The notes under the pieces: model-generated
Told to the model about the DNA's origin: nothing
Databases searched by the model: none
The model's input: the letters and a program-made list of their open reading frames with translations, nothing else
In this document: in pieces, positions 55,600-64,000 of the stretch
Numbering within the stretch: the first letter of the stretch is position 1
Layout of the letters: each line of letters starts with the position of its first letter
Position numbers and translations under genes: made by a program
Assembly (NCBI GenBank): GCA_949752795.1
Contig: OX457061.1
Location: 125,870,530 to 125,934,529, forward strand
DNA from: Hyperoodon ampullatus
Taxonomy: Eukaryota > Chordata > Mammalia > Artiodactyla > Ziphiidae
Direction: 5' to 3'
DNA length: 64,000 nucleotides

Positions 55600-57282
55600 C
55601 CAATGCCTCTCACTTGGGTAGAATGGGCTCACAGAGCAAAGGTGCAAAAGGTAAGGCCAAGCATCCACCACACTGGAGAATCGTGTAGGAAACCCTGTGT
55701 CAAGGTGACACTCCAGAAGGCTACATCCTCACAATCAGGGAGAACCCCAAACTCAGGGACTGTCAGAAGAGAAGAGGACCAAAAATCCCCTGGAAGTTGT
55801 AGCCACAAACCAGCCGTCAACTGGTTTTGTATCTTGAGCAACAAAACCTGGGTGGGTCGGGGAATTTAGACTCAAATATAATTTAAGGTGGTTCCCAATT
55901 GGTAGTGCCCCGTGAATGCAGAAGAAGCCATTCCAGTGCCTCTCTGAAGGAAGGCACATTTCTTTTGTGTCTTGAAAAGCACCATAAATAAAATTTTAAG
56001 AGCAATGATAAACACAGAGTTAAAAATATAATAGTACACAAGAAATCAAAACAATGTAAGTGGGAAATATCAGGAACAGGATATGCACAGACTTTAGATT
56101 TGGAATTATCAGAGATGTGTTATAAAGCAACTATATTTACTGTGTTTAAAGCTAAAAAGTGATGTATATTTGAAGAAACAAATAGAATTCATTTACATGA
56201 AAAATGCAATAACCAAAATTTAAAAACCAAGTGGACATACTTGGCAGCACACTGTATGTGGCAGGGAAGAGAATTAAACTGGAAGAAATAATCCATAATA
56301 AAGCACACAGAGAGAAAAAGATGGAAAGTATACAGGAGAAGGAAAGAGATTCACTGGGAATGTCTAATGTATGTTTGATTGGGGTAAAGTTATTCATAGA
56401 GATAAAGGCTGAGAATTTTTCCAAACTGTTGGAAGACTCCAGTCCACAGAGTGCAGATGCATAGTGAATTTCAAGCAGGATAAAGTAAGAGAAAAGCATG
56501 CCTGGTGTCTTCAAAGTAAAACTGTGTAAAGTCAAAGACAAAAAAAAAACTCTTAAAAGAAGTTGAAGATAAAAAAGGCGTACTACCTTCAAAGGAATGT
56601 TAAAGACTGACGGTGTTTCAGCAGTAGTAGTGAAACACTGAAATGGCATCTGTAATGGGCTGAAAGAAAATAATTGTCATTCCAAATTACATACCTAGTA
56701 AAAATGTCTCATGGGTGGATAAAAATGAATTCTGGTGGTTGAGAGTCCGCCTGCCGATGCAGGGGACACGGATTCGTGCCCCGGTCTGGGAAGATCCCAC
56801 ATGCCATGGAGCAGCTGGGCCTGTGAGCCATGGCCGCTGAGCCTGCGCGTCCAGAGCCTGTGCTCTGCAACTGGAGAGGCCACAACAGTGAGAGGCCCAT
56901 GTACCGCAAAAAAAAAAAAAATGAATTCCCACTCCCACTGCTGGCCATGAAGAAGTAAAAGAGAGGGGATTTACCTTCCCACCTTTAACAACTCAAACAC
57001 TGGACAAAATACATGAAGCAATGCTTCTCAGACAGTGGGAGACAGACAACAAAGGGAAACATATGTGGTAAACCATGTGATTGTCCAAGTTTACTGCATA
57101 GAAATAGCATGGACGTCAGGGGACCCGTAAAAAACCCAGGATTCTTCCTAAACTGAGGATATAGAAGTTAGAATTTAGAGAGTTGAAAGCAGCCATAATT
57201 AGTGCTGCAGAGTTCCAGAAAGCAGAGAGCTGCACAGAGGGCTAGAAAATCTCCAAATATTTGGAAACTAAACACATTTCTT
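55600..57282 (+). repeat. Old L1M/HAL1-like ORF1 region, sense
   Basis: A-rich sense text ('ggaattatcagagatgtgttataaagcaactatatttactgtgtttaaag', 'ctgagaatttttccaaactgttggaagactcc') has the style of the ORF1 and inter-ORF region of old L1/HAL1 elements. It contains only short degraded frames (for example 56231-56464) and is interrupted by a SINE. Confidence 0.6.
56733..56916 (+). mobile_element. CHR-2 SINE, 5'-truncated (sense)
   Basis: It starts within the head at 'tggtggttgagag' (the first ~25 bp are missing). The duplication AAAAATGAATTC lies at 56721-56732 and 56917-56928. Confidence 0.92.
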
Positions 57283-57360
57283 TCTTTTTTAATTGAAGTA
57301 TTTTTGATTTGCAATATTTTGTTAATTTCTGGTGTACAGCAAAATGATTTAGATATGTTT
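57283..57360 (-). repeat. Short L1 3' end piece, antisense
   Basis: 'attgaagtatttttgatttgcaatattttgttaatttctggtgtacagc' is the L1 3' terminus in antisense, ~75 bp only, abutting a sense L1. Confidence 0.65.
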
Positions 57361-58889
57361 CAGGGATGGAAAAAGATATTTCACGCAAATGGAAATGACA
57401 AGAAAGTGGGGTAGCAATGCTCATATCAGACAAAATGGACTCTAAAACAAAGGCCATAAAGATAAAAGACACTACATAATGATAAATGGATAGATACAAA
57501 AAGAGAATATTACATTTATTAACATACATGCACCCAATATAGGAAAGGCTAAAAACATAAATACAAACATACATAAAGGGAGAAATTGACAGGAATACAA
57601 AAGTAGTATTAATAGTAGGAGATGTTAACACCCCCACTGACATCAGTGGACAGAGCTTCCAGACAGAAAATCAGTTAGGCAACAGAGATCCTAAATGAAA
57701 CAATGGAACACTTAGACTTAATTGATATTTGCAGGACATTACATCCATAAACAGAATACACATTCTTTTCAAGTGCACATGGAATATTCTCTAGGATAGA
57801 CCACATACTAGGACACAAAACAAGCCTCAACAAATTTAAGAGGATAGAAATCATTTCAATAATCTGTTTTGACCAAAACAGCATGAAACTAGAAATCAAA
57901 CACAGAGAAACGAGAAAAAACTACATAAAGACTAAACAACATGCTAATAAAAAACCCAATGGGTCAATGATGAAATCAAAGAGGAAACTTTAAAATACCT
58001 TGAGACGATAACACAACTATACAAAAATCTATGGGATGCAGCAAAAACAGCCCTAAGAGGGAAGTTCATAGCAATAGAGGCCTTCCTCAAAAACAGGAAA
58101 AATTCAAAATAACCTAACCTACCACCTAAAAGAAAAAGAACAAATGAAACCTAAAGTCGCAAAAAGAGGGAAATAATAAAGATCAGAGAGGAAATAAAAT
58201 AAAGATTAAAGAAACAATGAAAAAAATCAATAAAACCAAGAGCTGGTTTTTTGAAAGGATAAACAAAATCAACAAACCTCTGGCCAGACTCACCAAGAAG
58301 AAAAGAGAGAGGATCCAAATAAAATAAGTGAAATAGAAGAAATAATAACTGACACCACAGAGATGCAAAAAATCATAATACTACAAATAGTTATATGCCA
58401 ACAAATTGGACAACCTAGAAAAAATGGATTAATTTCTAGAAACATACAACCTAAGACCAAATCAAGAAGAAACAGTTTGAACAGATGGATCACTGGTAGT
58501 GAAATTGAAATTTAAAAACTCCCAGCAAAAAAAATCCAGAACCAGGCGGTTTCCCAGGGAATTCTAGCACACATATAAAGAAGATCTAATACCTATCCTT
58601 CTCAAACTATTCCCAAAAGTTGAAGAGGACAGGACACTTGCAAATTCTTTTACAAAGCCACCATTATCTAGATACCAAACCAGAGAAAGACACTCCAAGT
58701 GAAGAAAATTACAGGCCAATCTCTTTGATGAATATACATGCAAAAATCCTCAACAAAATATTAGCTAACCAAATCCGAAAATATATAAAAAGGATCATAC
58801 ACCATGGTGAAGTTGGATTTATTCCAGGGATGCAAGGATGGTTCAACATTTGCAAATCAACAAACATGATAGCACCACATTAACAAAGG
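57361..58889 (+). pseudogene. L1 ORF2 pseudogene, endonuclease to early RT (sense)
   Basis: It starts in the endonuclease domain ('ggatggaaaaagatatttcacgcaaatgg', the [10 protein letters not shown] region) and runs to the first RT blocks. There a frame at 58620-58883 still encodes [20 protein letters not shown] and [17 protein letters not shown]. Multiple stops and frameshifts disable it. It breaks off just after this at 58889, where a second L1 leader starts. Confidence 0.8.
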
Positions 58890-59530
58890 GAAGCAGCCTG
58901 GCTCTTTGGTGGGGCTAATGGTGGAGTCTGGGGGGGCTCATGCGAAGGAGTACTTCCCAGAACTTCTGCCAGTGTCCTTCTCCCCACAGTGAACCACAAC
59001 CACCCCCACCTCTGCAGGAGGCCCTCCAACACATGCAGCCGTGTGGCTGACAGGGTCTTGGTGCTCTGGCCGGGTGTCAGGCCTGTGCCTCTGAGGTGGG
59101 AGAGCCAAGATCAGGATACTGGTCGACCAGAGACCTCCTGGCTCCACGTAGTATCAAACAGCAAAGTTATCCCAAAGATCTCCATCTCAACGCTAAGACA
59201 CAGCTCCACTCCAGGACCAGCAAGCTACAGTGCTGGACACCCTATGCCAAACAGCTAGGAAGACAGGAATACAACCCCACCCATTAGCGGAGAGGCTGCC
59301 TACATCATAATAAGTTCACAGACACCCCAAAACACACCACCGGACACGGTCCTGCTCACCAGAAAGACAAGATCCAGCCTCATCCACCAGAACACAGGCA
59401 CCAGTCCCCTCCACCAGTAACCCTAGACAACCCACTGAACCAATCTTAGCTACAGGGGCAGACACCAAAAACAATGGGGACTATAAACCTGCAGCCTGCG
59501 AAAACGAGACCACAAACACAGTTAAGCAAA

Positions 59531-60427
59531 ATGAGAAGACAGAGAAATATGCAGCAGATGAAGGAACAAAGCAAAAAACCCACTGGACCAAACAAATGAA
59601 GAGGAAATAGGCAGTCTACCTGAAAAAGAATTCAGAGTAATGATAGTAAAGATGATCCAAAATCTTGGATATAGAATGGCGAATATACAAGAAACGTTTG
59701 ACAAGGACCTAGAGAACTAAAGAGCAAACAAACAATGATGAACAACACAATAAATGGAATTTTAAAATTCTGTAGAAGGAATCAATAGCAGAATAACTGA
59801 GGCAGAAGAACGGATAAGTGACCTGGAAGATAAAATACTGTAAATAACTACCACAGAACAAAATAAAAAAGAATGAAAAGAATTGAGAACAGTCCCAGAG
59901 ACCTCTGGGACAACATTAAACACACTAACATTCGAGTTATAGGGGTCCCAGAAGAAGAAAAGGAAAAGAAAGGGACTGAGAAAATATTTGAAGAGATTAT
60001 AGTTGAACACTTCCCTAATATGGGAAAGGAAATAGACCATCAAGTCCAGGGAGTGCAGACAGTCCCAGACAGGTTAAATCCAAGGAGAAACATGCCAAGA
60101 CACATATTAATCAAACTACCAAAAATTAAAAACAAAGAAAATATATTAAAAGCAGCAAGGGAAAAGCAACATATTACATACAAGGGAATCCCCATAAGGT
60201 TAACAGCTGATCTTTCAGCAGAAACTCTGCAAGTCAGAAGGGGGTGACAGTATATATTTGTGATGACATTAAGTGATGAAAGGGAAAAACTTACAACCAA
60301 GATTACCCAGCAAGGATCTCAATTCAGATTCGACAGAGAAATTAAAATCTTTACAGACAAGCAAAAGCTAAGAGAATTCAGCACCACCAAACCAGCTTTA
60401 CAGCAAATGCTAAAGGAACTTCTCTAG
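59531..60427 (+). pseudogene. L1 ORF1 pseudogene
   Basis: It begins ATGAGAAGACAG and ends with the family C-terminus before TAG at 60425. A stop appears within about 25 codons of the start. Another break lies near 59720-59870. A clean stretch of 124 codons from 59873 carries the RRM strands IRVIGVPEEE and [10 protein letters not shown]. It cannot make full ORF1p. Confidence 0.85.
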
Positions 60428-60485
60428 GCAGGAAACACAAGAGAAGGAAAAGACCTACAATAACAAACCCAAAACAATTAAGGAA

Positions 60486-63400
60486 ATGGTAACAGGAACA
60501 CACATGTCTATAACTACCTTGAATGTAAATGAATTAAATGCTCCAACCAAAAGACGTAGACTGGCTGAATGGATACAAATACAAGACCCGTATATATGCT
60601 GTCTACAAGAGACCTACTTCAGACCCAGCGCCACATACAGACTGAAAGGCGATGGAAAAAGATATTCCAAGAAAATGGAAATCGAAAGAAAGCTCGAGTA
60701 GCAATTCTCATATCAGACAAAATAGACTTTAAAACAAAGACTATTACAAGAGACAAGGACACTACATAATGATCAAGGGATCAATCCAAGAAGAAGATAT
60801 AATAATTGTAAATATTTATGCACCCAACATAGGAGCACCTCAATACAAAAGGCAGATGCTAACAGCCATAAAAGGAGAAATTGACAGTAACGCATTCATA
60901 GCAGGGGACTTTAACACCCCAATTTCACCAATGGACAGATCATCCAAAATGAGAATAAATAAGGAAACACAAGCTTTAAATGATACATTAAACAAGATTG
61001 ACTTAATTAATTACAGAACATTCCTTCCAAAAACAACAGAATACACTTTCTTAAGTGCTCATGGAACATTCTCCAGGATAGATCATATCTTGGGTCACAA
61101 ATCAAGCCTTGGTAAATTTAAGAAAATTGAAATCGTATCAAGTATCTTTTCCGACCACAATGCTATGGGACTAGATATCAGTCACAGGAAATAAATCTGT
61201 AAAAACACAAACACATAGAGGCTAAACAATACTAAATAACCAAGAGATCACTGAAGAAATCAAAGAGGAAATCAAAAAATACCTAGGAACAAATGACAAT
61301 GAAAACACGATGACCCAAAAACTATGGGATGCAGCAAAAGCAGTTCTAAGAGGGAAGTTTATAGCAATACAATCCTACATCAAAAAACAAGAAACATCTC
61401 AAACAACCTAACCTTACACCTAAAGCAATTACAGAAAGAAGAACAAAAAACTCAAAGTTAACAGAAGGAAACGAATCATAAAGATCAGATCAGAAAGAAA
61501 TGAAGGAAACAATAGCAAAGATCTTAAAACAAAAAGCTAGTTCTTTGAGAAGATAAAATTGATACACCATTAGCCAGACTCATCAAGAAAAAAAGGGAGA
61601 AGACTCAAGTCAATAAAATTAGAAATGAAAAAGGAGAAGTAACAACTGACACTGCAGAAACACAAAGGATCATGATAGATTACTACAAGCAACTATATGC
61701 CAATAAAATGGACAACCTGGAAGAAATGGACGAATTCTTAGAAAAGCACAACCTTCCAAGACTGAACCAGGAAGAAATAGAAAATATAAACAGACCAATC
61801 ACAAGCACTGAAATTGAGACTGTGATTAAAAATCTTCTAACAAACAAAAGCCCAGGACCAGATGGCATCACAGGTGAATCCTATCAAACATTTAGAGAAG
61901 AACTAACACCTATCCTTCTCAAACTCTTCCAAAATATAGCAGAGGGAGGAACACTCCCAAACTCATTCTATGAGGCCACCATCACTCTGATACCAAAACC
62001 AGACAAAGATGTCACAAAGACCACTACAGGCCAATGTCACTGATGAACATAGATGCAAATATCCTTAACAAAATACTAGCAAACAGAACCCAGCAACACA
62101 TTAAAAGGATCATACACCATGATCAAGTGGGGTTTATCCCAAGAATGCAAGGATTCTTCAGTATACACAAATCAGTCAATGTGATAAACAATATTAACAA
62201 ACTGAAGCAGAAAAACCATATGATCATCTCAATAGATGCAGAAAAAGCTTTCAACAAAATTGAACACCCATTTATGATAAAAAAAAAAAAACCTTCAGAA
62301 ACTAGGCATAGAGGAAACTTACCTCAACATAGTAAAGGCCATATATGACAAACCCACAGCCAACATCATTCTCAATGGTGAAAAACTGAAACCACTTCCT
62401 CTAAGATCAGGAACACGACAAGGTTGTCCACTCTAACCACTGTTATTCAACATAGTTTTGGAAGTTTTAGACACAGCAATCAGAGAAGAGAAAGAAATAA
62501 AAGGAATCCAAGTCGGAAAAGTAGAAGTAAAGCTGTCACTGTTTGCAGATGACATGACACTATACACAGAGAATCCTAAAGATGCTACCAAAAAACTACT
62601 AGACCTAATCAATCAATTTGGTAAAATAGCAGGATAAAAAATTAATGGACAGAAAGCTCTTGCATTCCTATTCACTAATGATGAAAAATCTGAAAGAGAA
62701 ATTAAGGAAACGCTCACATTTACCATTGCAACAAAAAGAATAAAATAGCTGGGAATAAACCTACCTAAGGACATAAAAAACTTGTATGCAGAAAAGTATA
62801 AGACACTGATGAAAGAAATAAAAGATGATAAAACAGATGGAGAGATATACCACGTTCCTGGATTGGAAGAATCAACATTGTGAAAATGACTATACTACCC
62901 AAAGCAATCTACAGATTTAATGCAATCCCTATCAAACTACCACTGGCATTTTTCACAGAACTAGAACAAAAAATTTCACAGTTTGTATGGAAACACAGAA
63001 GACCCCGCATAGCCAAAGCAATCTTGAGAAAGAAAAATGGAGCTGAAGGAATCAGGCTCCCAGACTTCAGACTATACTACAAAACTACAGTAATCAAGAC
63101 TGTATGGTACTGCCACAAAGAGAGAAACATAGATCAATGGAACAGGATAGAAAGCCCAGAGATAAACCCACACACGTATGGTCACCTTTTTTTTTGATAA
63201 AGGAGGTAAGAATAAACTGGAGAAAAGACACCTCTTCAATAAGTGGTGCTGGGAAAACTGGACAGCTACATGTAAAAGAATGAAATTAGAACGCTTCCTA
63301 ACACCATACACAAAAATAAACTCATAATGGATTAATGACCTAAATGTAAGGCCAGACAGTATAAAACTCTTAGAGGAAAACATAGGCAGAAGACTCTATG

Positions 63401-64000
63401 ACATAAATCACAGCAAGATTCTTTTTGACCCATGTCCTAGAGTGATGCAAATAAAAATAAAAATATACAAGTGGGAACTAATGAAACTTAAAAGCTTTTG
63501 CACAGCAAAGGAAACCATAAACAAGATGAAAAGACAGCCCTCAGAATGGGAGAAAATATTTGCAAATGAAGCAACTGACAAAGGATTATTCTCCAGAATT
63601 TATAAGCAGCTCAATATTAAAAAACAACCCAGTCCAAAAATGCGCAGAAAACCTAAATAGACATTTCTCCAAAGAAGATATATAGATTGCCAACAAACAC
63701 ATGAAAGGATGCTCAACATCACTAATCATTAGAGAAATGCAGGTCAAAACTACAATGAGGTATCACCTCACACAAGTCAGAATGGCCATCATCAAAAAAA
63801 TCTACAAGCAGTAAATGCTGGAGAGGGTGTGGAGGTAAGGGAACACTCTTGCCCTATTGGTGGGAATGTAAATTGATACAGCCACTATGGAGAACAGTAT
63901 GGAAGTTCCTTGAAAAACTAAAAGTAGAACTACCATATGACCCAGCAATCCCACTACTGGGCATATACCCTGAGAAAACCATAATTCCAGAATAGTCATG
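60486..64000 (+). pseudogene. L1 ORF2 pseudogene, incomplete at window end
   Basis: Pieces of the ORF2 protein appear in changing frames. The endonuclease start ITTLNVNELNAPTKRR and the LQET motif are in 60486-60701. [16 protein letters not shown] and RIDHILGHK are in 60769-61194. [13 protein letters not shown] is in 61672-62043, and the RT FADD box region near 62546. The right half is in 62880-63197 and 63442-63660. At least half a dozen frameshifts or stops separate them. The C-terminal Cys-rich motif and end are not reached cleanly. Confidence 0.88.

Larger units (their letters stand above)
58890..64000 (+). mobile_element. Second L1, sense strand, 5'-truncated in its leader, runs off the window
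   Basis: Leader sequence 58890-59530 matches the young L1 leader (17560-18050 read in reverse). ORF1 (59531-60427) and ORF2 (from 60486) follow with the standard ~58-bp gap. Both are broken. The closeness to the young L1 at protein level shows a related but older subfamily. The 3' end and the target-site duplication lie beyond the window. Confidence 0.9.

Overview
The window is mammalian nuclear DNA, most likely from a cetacean. The main evidence is about a dozen tRNA-derived SINEs of the CHR type. They carry the tRNA-like block seen as 'ccaccagggaagyccc' on one strand and a body of the 'gcggtacgcgggcctctcactg' kind. Nearly all are flanked by perfect target-site duplications, so they are young and the family has been recently active. 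CHR SINEs are known from whales, hippos and ruminants; this density of young copies fits a toothed whale best. That species call is inference.

The one host gene is the 3' third of NEK1 on the + strand. Nine coding exons lie between 22908 and 53379. All splice phases are compatible and there is no internal stop. Together they encode the last ~418 residues, ending in Asp-Asn-Asp-Glu. The 3' UTR probably runs to about 54.6 kb. Positions 1-22907 look like one large NEK1 intron, because I found no exon there. From 54.6 kb onward is downstream intergenic DNA. NEK1 is a NIMA-related kinase of cilia and the DNA-damage response. The part encoded here is its acidic C-terminal tail and the C-terminal domain that binds CFAP410 (C21orf2).

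Layout. 1-9 kb: an old antisense L1, broken up by SINEs, a MER20-like element, a solo LTR and a full-length but dead mariner that itself carries an L1 3' fragment. 9.7-20.3 kb: old antisense L1 sequence into which a complete 7.3-kb L1 (12427-19728, minus strand) has inserted. That L1 has both ORFs open, a polypurine-rich 5' UTR and a perfect 14-bp target-site duplication. 20.3-22.9 kb: unassigned and AT-rich intron. 22.9-54.6 kb: NEK1 exons among introns filled with L1, Tigger, hAT and SINE remnants, plus a 25-unit minisatellite of ~49 bp at 50328-51539 just upstream of the last exon. 54.6-64 kb: old L1/HAL1-like sequence and then two sense-strand L1 copies joined head to tail, the second running off the window end with many disabling mutations.

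The most notable items are the apparently retrotransposition-competent L1, with a possible new poly(A) signal, and the NEK1 minisatellite, which contains a duplicated 10-unit higher-order block of 485 bp. Others are a GC-AG intron in NEK1 and a symmetrical 45-bp candidate cassette exon. No prokaryotic features, CRISPR arrays or host RNA genes were seen.
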